This document shows positions 20,330-30,884 of a stretch of DNA of 64,000 nucleotides, in pieces (the stretch's first letter is position 1; each line of letters opens with the position of its first letter). Source of the stretch: Peronospora farinosa. Lineage: Eukaryota; Oomycota; Peronosporomycetes; Peronosporales; Peronosporaceae. The notes beneath the pieces were generated by a model. It was not told the origin of the DNA, ran no database searches, and saw only the letters and a list, made by a program, of their open reading frames with translations. The translations under genes and the position numbers were made by a program. The DNA lies in contig CANTFK010000228.1 of assembly GCA_947646735.1 (NCBI GenBank), positions 1 to 64,000 of the forward strand, read 5' to 3'.

Positions 20330-20984
20330 GGAGTGGACCACATTACAAGATCTGATTTCTCCGAAAGGGCGATACGTGGCAATAGATCCTGAGCTACAGA
20401 TAGTCAAGATCATAGGTTTTGGTATTTGATTGGTTAACATTAACAGAGTTCAACGTGCTTCTAAATACACGTGTCGACTTCTCTTCCGGGCTGGATTCTT
20501 TGGCCTCCCGACGTCTCAAGGAAGTCTACATACTACGCAAGTCATATCCCTGGATTGTTTGGCCAGGGATTGCAAGAATTCTCAACAAAACAACTCAAGC
20601 TGCGATTGGACGCAAAGGACCAAGAAGTCCAGATACAAGATCGCGAGACGGCTCAAGTGGTCAGAAGGCAAGCGGATCAAGTATCTACATTTTTGGACAA
20701 GGCGATCTCAAGGGAGATCAGGGCGACTCAAATCGAGCACCCCAAGAACAACTGCGATCGTGTGAGGAATTCCACTCGATCGCCCCCCACCTATCCCTAA
20801 CACAATCAAGTTCAACATCGACTCAAGTCTACCGAGAAGAGAGCAACCCGCCCTACCGACGGGTATACAAGGTGAGGAAGGCTATACACACGGAATCGGG
20901 AAACCCCCTCCGTTAGTCGGTCGTCCGGGCGCCAGTGGAGAGTTGGGATCGCATCAGCAATTTTGCGAATCCCACTCCACCACA
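20330..20984 (+). repeat. 3' LTR of Gypsy B
   Basis: Aligns with 2060-2733 from TCTCCGAAAGGGC to the terminal CACTCCACCACA. The end is fixed by loss of similarity after 20984. The true start lies upstream, probably before the 27-bp repeats, but I could not fix it. The sequence after it (20985 on) is host-like. Confidence 0.7.
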
Positions 20985-22739
20985 ATATGCAGACTTTGCT
21001 ATTGGACTACATATCGTATAAACATCATTGTATGATGTACTTAGTACAGCGTTATTGATCATCGAATCCTAAGCGATAAGATACGGTATTACCGAATACC
21101 GTATCTTAACGCTCATACTTAATACCTTTTTAAAGAGAAGTAACAAGAATACATAATATGCAATATAGAAACTTCAACAGTAAATTTTCGAAATGATGTT
21201 CCAACCGTCGTGTAACCCCGTTACAAGCGGCGTCACGCGAAAAGACTGACCTAAAATAATCTTTCCTTGTCCCATCAACAACGCTTCCATCTTGAACCTT
21301 GGAATCTCGCACACTAATCACTGTGCATTTACGGTTTCTAAGGGTAACGTAACCGATTTTATCGTGGCGAGCTAGCAGGAGTGTGTTTAAGCTCTCAATT
21401 GTTTTTGCCGCATCCTTCTCGATTAACAGCAGTCCAGTACGTGTCCTGACATGTTGTGAAATATGGAAACGAGTGCGAATCAAAAGTAACAAAGTTTTAG
21501 CGAGACTGTTGACAAGAAAAACCGAGTGACTTTTTATGCTACTAGCCAAAGCTTCTGCCGCCCCACCTCGTAAAGAGTACCGAAGAAATGAAGGTTTCCG
21601 CCACAACTGCCACAACTGCCACAACTGCCACAACTGCCACAACATTGAAGTCATCAAAGTCAACGAAGTGCGAAGAAGAGTGATCCTGCATCGACGAGCG
21701 GTATCGGCAGCCTGGATAAGGATGAGTCGTCTAATCCGATTCTACTAGCTCATTATCGTGAATGACGCAAAGACTCTTAACAGTCTAAAAGTCGTGACTC
21801 CTCCAAAGACGACGAAGGAAAGACCGGAGTTCAAACGCAAATAACGTTCGTAGCGAGTGTTCATATACACATACGCTGTCATTGTATCGCTGAAGTCATG
21901 GTGTCATAAGGCCTCTCCGTAGCCAAAGTAAAGTCGCCAAGACAAGCGAAGTGATGAGATACAAATCTAATCGACATGACTATATCGCAGATGATCGAGT
22001 TTACGTTTATACGCTAGCATAGAGTCAAACACAATAGAGCCTACAACAAACTCACGATGTCTGATTTTACTTTACACATACAGTATTTCACTTCATCTAT
22101 CCGTGCTGCACATCGCTGCGGCGGCTGCATTTACTTACGATGCTAACCAGACCCTTTAGGAAACGTTCTAATTCTTCATGTCGACCTACTGTAAAGCGCT
22201 TTACTCTTCCGTGTGTAATTATTTACACGGACCCCTTCTGGGCGCGTTCTGGTCGCATTAGAAAATCTCAGGATAAACCGACTTTTTTGCGCAGATCATT
22301 TACGAGCAGTTAAAGTCGCACGGCTCCGATTAGGCGATTTGCTTTAATTGGGGGCTGGTATAGGAATCGGCAACTGCAGAATATCATGCATCGAAGTCAT
22401 AGTATGTTACGGGTATAAAACGGGTTATGGCGAAATCGTAGATTGTTATTTTCTTGTTAATTCAGCACAAATGACAGAATTTTATTATTAATGAATGTAA
22501 TTACGGTAGCTAAAAGCATTTAAAATTTGAATGGTCAGCTGATTGTCGCACAGCATATGGCTTGCTGCTAGCAGACGCCATTTTAATAGATGGGGAGCAT
22601 CAGGATCGTGCATCAATGAAAATAATATGTAGTAGACTATGGTGACAAATGATCTTCAGATGGGGTCTGCTCCCGATATAATTATACGAAGATGCAATCT
22701 CGGAAGGTGCTCGGGAGTCTAGCAACCTTTCTCTCTGCT
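20985..22739. other. Intergenic region with one weak minus-strand ORF
   Basis: No gene can be supported firmly. A 177-residue minus-strand frame (21130-21663) has plausible composition over its central 110 residues but no recognised motif. Its N-terminus is a run of LWQ from a 9-bp tandem repeat. The remainder (21750-22600) is stop-rich with no repeat I can name. Confidence 0.4.
21599..21643. repeat. 9-bp tandem repeat CCACAACTG
   Basis: Five consecutive copies of CCACAACTG, the last one imperfect. On the minus strand they read as LWQ repeats at the N-terminus of the weak ORF. Confidence 0.9.
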
Positions 22740-22755
22740 GTTCATTATTCAATTT
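22740..22755 (+). promoter_or_regulatory. Oomycete Inr-FPR core promoter
   Basis: GTTCATTATTCAATTT matches the oomycete core consensus GCTCATTYYNCAWTTT at 14 of 16 positions. It lies 45 nt upstream of the ATG at 22801, the distance expected for the short 5' UTRs of oomycetes, and so supports both that start and the taxonomic call. Confidence 0.8.
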
Positions 22756-22800
22756 GCTCAGTTTAGCAGAACACAGTCGCCTTAAGAACAAAAAAAGAAG

Positions 22801-23691
22801 ATGAAGGTATTCACAGGACTTCTCGTTGTAGCTCTCGCAGTTACATCCTCATACGCGGACAACTCAAGTAATCTGCGTTCTACAAGATATGATGACGAAG
22901 TCAATGAAGTCAAAGCTGCGGACTCGCACGATTCTAAAACAACTAATGACAAATTGATTGTTGACTCGGCCGACTATGTCAACTCCGAGGGAAAAATTAA
23001 TATCATGGATATAATCGGCGAGGAGAAGGGCAAGATTCCGTTAGTGGACATCCTTGATGCCTATGTTGATAGCTCGGAAAAAGACGTAGATAATTTCATA
23101 ACTCAACTGACCCATAAAGAGTTTTCAACGCAGGCCACTGACTTTAATGATAATAACTCGTTGCCTAGCAAAACGGATGGCAAACCCAATTACGTTAATG
23201 TCAAGGACGACGACGACAGTGATATCCAGGACAATGAGGACTCCGACTCTGATAACAATGTTATTTTGGGAAAGTCTGGTAAATCAACGAAATCGAATGA
23301 ATCCTTAAAAAACGACAATCTGGACGACTTATATAGCGACACGAACGTTAAGGATGACAAGCACCAAACTCGAGTTGAAGGCACTGGTATGTTCTCGCAA
23401 GGTTCTGGCAAACCGAAGCGCGACACGCACGCTAAGGAATCCTTCCCTGACGATGATCTGGACGACTCTTATATTAAAACGAACGTCAAGGACGACAAGT
23501 ACGAAACTCAAGCTAAAGACACTGCTGATGATGCCCAAAACGATGACGAGGACCCAAGTACCCTGAAGACCCCTAACAGTAAGGACAAAAAATCAATGAG
23601 TGACGAAGAGGATGTGAACCAGAACATGCTGCAGTCAGAAATTTTGGAGGACGATGAGGCAACCAAGCTTTCCAAGAATAAGGCCTCATAA
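22801..23691 (+). CDS. Secreted acidic repeat protein, candidate effector
   Basis: This is a single-exon 296-residue protein. Residues 1-19 form a clear signal peptide (MKVF, then a leucine/valine core ending SSYA), so it should be secreted. The mature part is very rich in Asp, Lys, Ser and Asn, has no cysteine and is predicted to be disordered. A repeat of about 30 residues occurs twice (around ESLKNDNLDDLY and ESFPDDDLDDSY), each containing TNVKDDK, and a shorter version (YVNVKDDDD) comes earlier. There is no canonical RXLR; NLRSTRYDDE at residues 24-33 is at best a degenerate echo of RXLR-dEER. The start is chosen by the core promoter at 22740 and the signal peptide. It may be an effector or a cell-wall/biomineral protein; no family is recognised. 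Confidence 0.75.
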   Translation: MKVFTGLLVVALAVTSSYADNSSNLRSTRYDDEVNEVKAADSHDSKTTNDKLIVDSADYVNSEGKINIMDIIGEEKGKIPLVDILDAYVDSSEKDVDNFITQLTHKEFSTQATDFNDNNSLPSKTDGKPNYVNVKDDDDSDIQDNEDSDSDNNVILGKSGKSTKSNESLKNDNLDDLYSDTNVKDDKHQTRVEGTGMFSQGSGKPKRDTHAKESFPDDDLDDSYIKTNVKDDKYETQAKDTADDAQNDDEDPSTLKTPNSKDKKSMSDEEDVNQNMLQSEILEDDEATKLSKNKAS

Positions 23692-24075
23692 GGTAAAGGA
23701 TTCATTTAAGGTACATTGGGTCTTGACAAAATGTACTTTGGCTCTCAGTTACATGATCGAGTGATTGCAGCTCTCAGAACAGAGGTTTGCGAGCCTTTAA
23801 ATGAAGAAACCATTTAATTTTTTTTTGTTAGATTGAGGCGTTAAAATTGATTTACAGACTAATCTTTGTATTCCTCGTATACTTATCGATCGAACGACTT
23901 CCATAGCCACGCAATTGCCTATCCCAGCATGTCCACCTCATTTAAAAAACAGCAAAGGATTATTGTCTCTCGATGACATAGAGCATTCAGAATGCAGCCA
24001 GGCATAGCACCAACGTAGGTTTGCGATGTTTTAGCCTCATCGTAAATTCCACCAAGCACTACCCGCTCAAACTTA
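23692..24075. other. 3' flank of secreted protein gene
   Basis: AT-rich sequence with a T-run at 23817-23827 and no ORF. It probably contains the 3' UTR of the secreted protein gene. Nothing else seen. Confidence 0.4.
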
Positions 24076-24640
24076 CGGTAAGTGTCTTAGCTCTTTCTTA
24101 ATAGCTTCTAGTTGTTGCCGCAGTAAGAATTAATTGCGGGTCACCTCTAACTTATTCTGCACCTCACTTTGAATCTTGCGTTGCAGCCGCGCCATCTCCG
24201 TCCACAATTCCAGTAAAATCGCTGCCGTTCGCAGCTATGAGCAATCGACAGAGCTTCTAGCACTTGTTGTTTCTCGTTGACCCCCACATTCAGATACGAC
24301 ACGACCACATCCGCCAGCTCTCCCGCCGACAATTTGCCGTTGCATCACCGAGTCCATTGCTGCAGTACAACAATATCTTGAGTGTTTTCCTGTTAGCTGC
24401 TTCAGCTTCATTTTAAAACAGACCCTGCAGTTGCACTCGATGCAACTCTTGCAAAAGCACTAAAAGCCCCTCGCCATCGTCCTCCGTGCGTGTAAGCTAC
24501 ACAACACGAGCTACTGTCCCGACGCTGTATATGACGAGCTCCGCCTCTTTTGTCGTAGCTAGCATCTGCTTAGCAACGACGTCGCCCTCTGTGCCGTTGC
24601 AACGAGCGGAAATAACTAGCGAAAGCGACGTAGTGTCGTC
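24076..24640 (-). pseudogene. LON: Lon protease N-terminal remnant
   Basis: Read on the minus strand, this matches the N-terminal substrate-recognition domain of ATP-dependent Lon protease. Segments in order are EAELVIYSVGTVARVV, LTRTEDDGEGLLVLLQ, LADVVVSYLNVGVNEKQQ, LLELWTEMARLQRKIQSEVQ and FLLRQQLEAIKKEL. In-frame stops occur after TVARVV (TAG) and before FLLRQ (TAA), and the frame shifts after VLEALSIAH. Lon degrades damaged proteins in mitochondria, peroxisomes and bacteria; this copy cannot. The ATPase domain is absent. The C-terminal part lies 0.6 kb away on the other strand. Confidence 0.8.
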
Positions 24641-25204
24641 TCAATGTGTCGTGACGTCTTGAGGGCACAAACTTCCTATACAAGCCTAATAAAACAGGTG
24701 CAGCGCTAACGTTGAGGTGATGGAAATGCGCAGGAAAGGTCCGCGTCTAGAGGCCGCAACCCTTTAATGGCCCAAAAAAAGTTTAATGCAGCCTTTAAAT
24801 TCTACATTTATGCATCCACCAGTCACCATTAAAAACTCATTACAAAGGTGTACCATATAAACTAATGAAACGTTAAACAACTTAAATTGCATCTAATAAC
24901 GTTATCAACGAAGTGAAATTAAGGAAGAGGATGTGAATTTAGGAAATTTGCGGAAAGTGTGCTTTTTGAGAAAAATGGGTGTGAATGTAGCAATTTCATA
25001 TGCACTTCACCTCATTCGCACATTCTTTCAAGCAACAGCCAATAGTTTGGACATTTCCGAAGGCCTTTGCTTAATTAATGAAGATGATTGAGCTAAGTGG
25101 ATATAGCATTGAGTAATTAGTCGAGATCGCTCAGCGCTACCTTCTTCCGCAGCAAGTCTTTACATTCTGAATGACGATTTAATTTTTGAATGACGATTTC
25201 CATT
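24641..25204. other. Spacer between Lon remnants, no gene seen
   Basis: AT-rich with no ORF above 60 codons. This is the interval where the Lon ATPase domain would be expected if the locus were colinear, but no Walker motif was found on either strand. Confidence 0.45.
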
Positions 25205-25870
25205 TCTTGATCATGCGATTACCCGTAAGGCAGGTGCGTGACCTGGACCGGCAGGTCGGTGCACTTTGTCGCCAAGTAGCTATCAATGTTGTCCATTAGC
25301 TGAATGGGACTGAGGTGCAAAAGACTAGACGCCAGTACTCGACTTTGTCTTTTGACCCTATTTTGATTGATTGCTCCATTCTTGGTCACGAGCTCGTCCA
25401 TATTGAAGTTTCATTGCGCTCTGGTTTACGGAGTGGCGACTTGGATATTTCATGGAATCATACGAGTGGATGTATTCTTATCGTTAAAGCTTCGTTTACG
25501 CCCTCTCTGGGAGGGGAATGGCGACGTCAACTTCACTTTTTTCCCTCCATCTCACTGGTAAGCTTGGCAATGCTATGAAGGAATCAGCGCAATTTTGCTC
25601 CCGTGGCTGCTCGTGAAAGCATATCTAATATGACAGGGAAAATCACCTTGCGGGGCATTATTTTGCCCGTTGGTGGTATCTGAGATGGTGCTGGCAGCTA
25701 TTCGCGCTGCCTCGAGAAAAAAACGAGACTGAAGAGCTGTGTAAAGAGCAGGCATGTGTTTACTTAGGAATACACGAGAACGAGACAGCGGCAAAGACCG
25801 CGTTCAGCTATTGTTTGTAAGACCTGCGCAAACTGATTTAGCTCGTGTTTTAAATAAAGGTTGCAAAGAC
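25205..25870 (+). pseudogene. LON: Lon protease C-terminal remnant
   Basis: The plus strand reads as pieces of the Lon C-terminal half. VRDLDRQVGALCRQVA matches the end of the AAA+ lid. It is followed by GDLDISWNHTSGCILIVKASF, LGNAMKESAQ and GKITLRGIILPVGG of the proteolytic domain, then VLAAIRA. The pieces are in three frames with stops between, so the gene is dead. The segment that would carry the catalytic serine (PDGPSAG type) is not visible. Its orientation is opposite to the N-terminal remnant at 24076-24640, so an inversion as well as a deletion has occurred, or two separate insertions. Confidence 0.75.
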
Positions 25871-26124
25871 ACAGGTGTATGACGCCTTAAAAGAATAGGT
25901 CGAGCGGAGGCGTCGACTACACGGCTGACCCTGTGCTACTCATTGTCCTGAACGCAAAAGAAACGACCAATACTAACTTGTCACGTTGTTCGAGCTTAAG
26001 CAAGTGTAAAAACATACAAAAGGGGATGTGAATTACATTACTAGAGCTCGGACTCCTCCTTTTAGTACTGGAATCTTTGCCTGAAACTGAAAACTACATC
26101 GCTTGTCTTCTTGGCACGTCACAT

Positions 26125-27876
26125 TTAAGTGTTGCTAAGTGGATGGAAGGAATTCGTCACGTACGGAAAGTACTCAACCTGTGATGAGCTTGAAGCGCCT
26201 TCTTCAAGACCAGAAAACTGCGCCGGCTGTAAATGCGCGTACCTCTTTGAGAGCACTGAACGCAGCTTTTTGTCCTTACCTACGTGAGGCTATAACATCA
26301 GCGATGTTTGAGTCAGCGCATGCTCGCTACCACAAAAAAACATAACGGAGCAACGTACCTTGAACATGACAACGACAAAATTCACGGGAAGGCCGTAGCG
26401 AAGTACGGATTCTACGAAGACGCGAATGATCTAACGGAAAAAGCAATCCAAACAAAAAATCAATCTTCGGTGTCATGTCAGCTGGCAGCTCCGAATCGTA
26501 CCTTAATATGCATCCACGCAATAAACGTTTCTCCAAAGTGCGCCTTGCACCAACGGATGAGCGCAGACCATAGCCGATCCACCTCCACTTCCAACTCCGC
26601 CATAGCTTCTTCGTTTGACGCATGGCTTGTAGGGTCAAAATTGAACTCCCGAACAACAAAGCGCTTCTCCTTCGCGCGCGTTTTAAAGTCCTCAATGTAA
26701 TCCACAATGGTTCCAGGCTCGAAGTTACCTTCCCTGTCCAGAAACCCCGATTGATATTGGCCCTTCAGCAATGTCACTGTGTATAATGCAGAGTCGCCTT
26801 CTTCCATCAGTTTGCGCGAAGAGCCAGGCACTACTGGAGGCCCACGCACATTTCCACGAGAGCCCTTGGGGCCATACTCTGCAATCTGGTCACCAATCTG
26901 CGCATATTCCAGTAGCCACTGCTCCTCCAAAACCTTGGGCACGACCACCACCAACGTCTGCAGATACTCGGTGTTGACAAAGTCCGATTTGGATACGACG
27001 TCAGGCGTCAGCACGTCGCTCAGGTTTGCCACCATCAAGTTGCCTCTATTACCACACGCAGCAGAAAAATCATTTTTTTCTAAAAACTCATTAGCCGCCA
27101 AATAAAACAAGAAACAATTACCCTACCCTTTCTTGCGCTGCAGACCAATAAGTTGTTGTTTTTTCTCGGCATAAAGCGTACCTAATTGCTTTAGTTCGTC
27201 TTCAATCTTGCCCACCGACTATTTTGTAAGAACGATCATGAAATCAGTTCATCGCAACACATCATTTATTCTCATAATTTTCTCCTCTTCCCTACCGATT
27301 GAACAATGTTCACAATTTCAGGCAGTGGTCGACGGTGGGGGTGCTTGGCTTCGTCCCATGAGAAGAAGCTCAAATAGCGCTCCACCGGCACTGTATTAAT
27401 CCACAAATTTTCACCAATTAGCAGTCCAATTGTCTCCCTCTCTTTAGTACAGCCTAACTCACCTCCATCTACTGTAAGAACCTGATCTCCCTTGTTTAGA
27501 TCATGGAATTGGCGCTCGATCTTGCGTACGACACTCTCAATGACCAAATCAACGCGATTTAAGTCGTCGCTTAGTGCCTGTTGGTCACAGAATAAAATAA
27601 TATAAGCGGATGGAAACATTTAATTTTTTTGATCAAGTGATATACCATAAGAGAGTCTAACGTCCCAACAAGAAGATCTGACGGCAGCTCGACCCGGATG
27701 CAGTCTGCTTTGAATAAAAAGAAAGCGTTAGAGAAGAGAAGAAAAATAAGAGGTCTGTTGATGAATTCACCAGCATAGTCATGACGAGAAGAAGCCGTTT
27801 CTGCTTTGAGTGAAAGAAATGTTGTCTCGGACGAATTGGTGCCCTCGTTAGGAACGGACACGAGCCACACACTCAT
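26125..27876 (-). CDS. ATP6V1C: V-type proton ATPase subunit C
   Basis: This subunit sits in the stalk of the V1 sector and holds V1 on V0, allowing reversible assembly of the proton pump on vacuoles and other endomembranes. I place eight exons by splice sites and conserved protein: 27876-27771, 27707-27646, 27577-27463, 27390-27296, 27218-27127, 27045-26502, 26430-26359 and 26289-26125. Introns are 63-81 nt, all GT-AG, and the phases join without a break to give 416 residues. Family landmarks are MSVWLVSVPNEG at the N-terminus, SDLLVGTLDSLM, VPVERYLSFFSWDEAKHP, FVNTEYLQTLVVVVPK, EKRFVVREFNFDP, ALIRWCKAHFGETFIAWMHIK, RVFVESVLRYGLPVNF and a YFPYV C-terminus. I prefer the start at 27876 over an in-frame ATG six codons upstream because the family begins with this motif. 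It appears intact. Confidence 0.93.
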
Positions 27877-27894
27877 TTTGTCGCTTTTGAACAC

Positions 27895-29402
27895 GACGAA
27901 CTTTCAAAATCCTTCAAGCCTCGTAACTAACCGCGTTTTAACGACATTAGATCTCCCTCTGGTAAGTTATGGGTATGGTGGACAACAATTTAGAAAGGAT
28001 CGTTAGGTATCCCACACTTTAGCCCATATTCCCAAATTTGTCCTAATCTGATTGGTCAGTTTGCCAAATGGGAACATTTCATTTTGAGGTTACAAAAAAG
28101 ATCTTTAAACGTCACAGTTTATATCGTCGCTCTGAGCCTGTACGTCCAGCTCCATATTCCAGCCTACGCCATCAGCGTCCTGTTCGTCCCGTCCATACCT
28201 CAGAAGCGACGAGCCCAAGTAGGTCCAGTCCATACTTGTCTCCGTTTGCTTCCATCAGGGCTCGTCTCTGCCTCAGACGCCATCCACTGAAGACGGACGT
28301 TTTTAACAACATCAGTCAAGTCGCCAAGCCGCAACTAATACCTTAAACAATGCCGTTGCCGCCATTGGCACAGTTCCAGCGCTGATCTGAGATGATGTGG
28401 TGAAGCACTTGTCGATTTAATTGCTGGAGACGCCGGTGAACGTCATGAGAACGCTCGACCAGCTCACGGACAGCGTGGCAGACTTTTGACAGGATCAGCT
28501 GGGCTTCTTTAGTGACAACGTTACGCGTTATGTGGAGCTGCTTCAGCAATTGACAAGAAAGCGGCTAAGTATCACGTGCTGCTGCAAGTCTGCAGTATAT
28601 GTAATTGGAAGCATTTTGGCTTTAAGCTATTAGCTCATTCGGCGTCTTGACATGTTTTTTTGTGTTGTCATGTGTAGGATTATGGATGCTTAAGAAAATT
28701 CGAGCCCGGTCTTATACATTAACACGCAGCTTGTATAGTGTCATGAGGAGAGCCCATAATCGACGTGGCATTACATACACTGGAGATGCTGAGAGGAGCT
28801 TTACAGACTGAACTAGAGCAGCTCAAGTGACGAGATGGTTACAAGAGAGATGAAAGCGATACAACTGAGACTTCAAGAGAACTTCCATGTGACAATGTAT
28901 GCCTAATGATCCTGGCACCTGCGGCTCACTCATGTTTACCAACTGTGTATAGGCGCAGTCGTCAATTGGGCTATTTTAATCATGACAATGAAGCTTAAGC
29001 AGCGAAGGTGATTTATAGAGAAAGACGATGTTGAAGAAAAGTAGCTTTATAAAACTTAAAAGTAATAACGCTTCTGTCATCATGTTTGCAGTTTTCTAAA
29101 AATTGGCTATACATTTTTCATCGGACATTCAATCTAATGCTTCTACATCTACTGCAGCTGCTTCTGATGCTCTTGCTTGTTTTAAGGATGAGTATGCAAG
29201 CTGTGGAGGCGGTGCAAGGCTGTTCATTGTGGTTTTGAGGGGTAAAGTAATAATTACTATCGACAACCTCTTCCTATTTTTAGAAATGATTTTTTCAGAC
29301 CGATTAAGATTGGACAAATTCTAAAATGGGGCCCAAATTGGGTGACATATAACGCTTTTCTGTAGTATGATAACTTTTAAGTTATATTTAAAAAAAAAAT
29401 TA
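27895..29402. other. Intergenic region, no gene seen
   Basis: Only short unconvincing frames were found. The first part should contain the V-ATPase C promoter, but I found no clear Inr-FPR match. The 68-codon minus frame at 28343-28549 is helical but isolated. No repeat recognised until the GACCCACCCCA motif at 29404. Confidence 0.45.
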
Positions 29403-30297
29403 TATCGACCCACCCCATTCGACCCACCCAATTTGTAAATCGACCCAATTTGTTTTTTCGACCCACCCCATTATCTCTTAAACGACCCACACCATTATCT
29501 TTAAAACGACCCACACCATTATCTTATAAACGACCCACACCATTTTTAAATCAACCCCATTTATAAGTTATTATTGCTTACCTCAACGATGTATTTGCGA
29601 TACTGAATCTTCGGGTATCGACCAGTCGGTCAGTATTTATTCAAAATGATTAACCGACACACATCAAGTAAGATTTTTTTTAATACGATAATCGTCAGCA
29701 AAGAAGTTGGCACTCTTTTTATTTAACAGCTGAGCAATTCCAGCATGAACTTCCTTTATTTCCGTCTTGTCGCATCCTTTTATAGTTAATGCTCATAACG
29801 CGCACACCGGTGTCATCCTTCATTAGCTACCTATCGCAACGTTCGGGTGCGCAACCTGCACGGCAGTCAGTCGAGCTGCTAGGTCACCTTTAGTTTACCA
29901 GTGCTTTAACCTATACAGCAACAGACTGAGTGAGCAAGATTTCGGTACAATGATAACAGCAGCCCTGTTACACTTAAACACTTACGATTGCACAAAAGAT
30001 ATGAACTTCAAAGAAGTGCTGTTCATTCGACGTCAGCATCGAGCGAACCATAAAAGAAGTTTTAGGTAGAATGAATAGTATTTCACAACGGCAAATCGGC
30101 GTCCAAAACTCTCTTGCAGCCAGCAAGCTGTAAAGCCATTTTGCCTTCGATCCTCCGACACTTCTTAAGCGTGATCCGCCATAGCAGCCTTAATTTCTGT
30201 TAGTGTCGTATCATAAAACTCAAGACTTGGGATTTATCAAATTGACCCACCCCACAAGAATTGGGAGGGGATCGATTGAATAATGGGGTGGGTCAAA
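29403..30297. mobile_element. Transposon-like segment with GACCCACCCCA terminal repeats
   Basis: The left end has six degenerate tandem copies of CGACCCACMCCATTATCT (29403-29565). The right end has TTGACCCACCCCA (30240) facing TGGGGTGGGTCAA (30283-30297), a 13-bp palindromic pair. The outer right end is the reverse complement of the left motif, so the block is bounded by inverted repeats of about 14 bp with subterminal repeats. The middle has no ORF. It looks like a non-autonomous DNA transposon; a target duplication was not found. Confidence 0.45.
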
Positions 30298-30506
30298 TCA
30301 GCTTTTTCTTATAATTAAAACAAATAATTTTAAATAAATAGTCATTGGCTAATTAGATACAAATTAATTTTAATTAAATACAAATCTATATAATTAAATA
30401 CAAATCAATTTTTATTAATTAATTTTAATTATTACTCTAACTCACATAAAAATTGAAAACAGTCTCCTTGAGTGTAGGTTCTTTAATTTGTTGTGTGCGG
30501 ACGCTT
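30298..30506. other. AT-rich spacer before Copia element
   Basis: Repeated TTAATTAAATACAAAT-like sequence, non-coding, ending with the CGCTT target duplication of the Copia element. Confidence 0.5.
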
Positions 30507-30884
30507 TGTAAGAATGAAGTGAAGTAGTGGTGCACTTGTGCACGTAGAGGTAGAAGTAAAAGCGATATATATTACGCATTAACTTTCCTCGTTCGTTAAT
30601 ACCTCTACACATGCATGCAAAACCGACTGCAACTATACCATCTATAGTTCACGTCTATCCCGCTCCGTCCCATCTGTTACGACATCGACAAGACGATGTG
30701 GTAATCTCGTCGCCTCGTCCCATATGTCACAACATCCTGATGGTCCGACGTGGCGATATCGTCGCCTCGTCCCATCTGTCAGCACGTCAAGTCTGTTTAG
30801 TCAATTAGATACGGTTGTTACTTACCTCGTGACAGGGTATTGCGTTTGACCTTCACGACCTGTCAACAACAATAGCTTCTAACA
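30507..30884 (-). repeat. Copia 3' LTR
   Basis: 378 bp. On the element strand it begins TGTTAGAAGC and ends CATTCTTACA, and it is essentially identical to 35378-35755. CGCTT lies immediately outside. Confidence 0.95.

Noticed and set aside
22824..22833. RXLR motif call for the secreted protein
   Set aside because: The residues RSTR and DDE are in roughly the right place (about 24-33) but do not fit RXLR; claiming an RXLR effector would overstate the evidence.
25219..25401. 60-codon minus-strand ORF near the Lon remnant
   Set aside because: The plus strand of the same interval matches Lon (VRDLDRQVGALCRQVA), so this is a shadow.
28343..28549. 68-codon minus-strand helical ORF
   Set aside because: No start context, no neighbouring exon and no recognised motif; retained only as intergenic.
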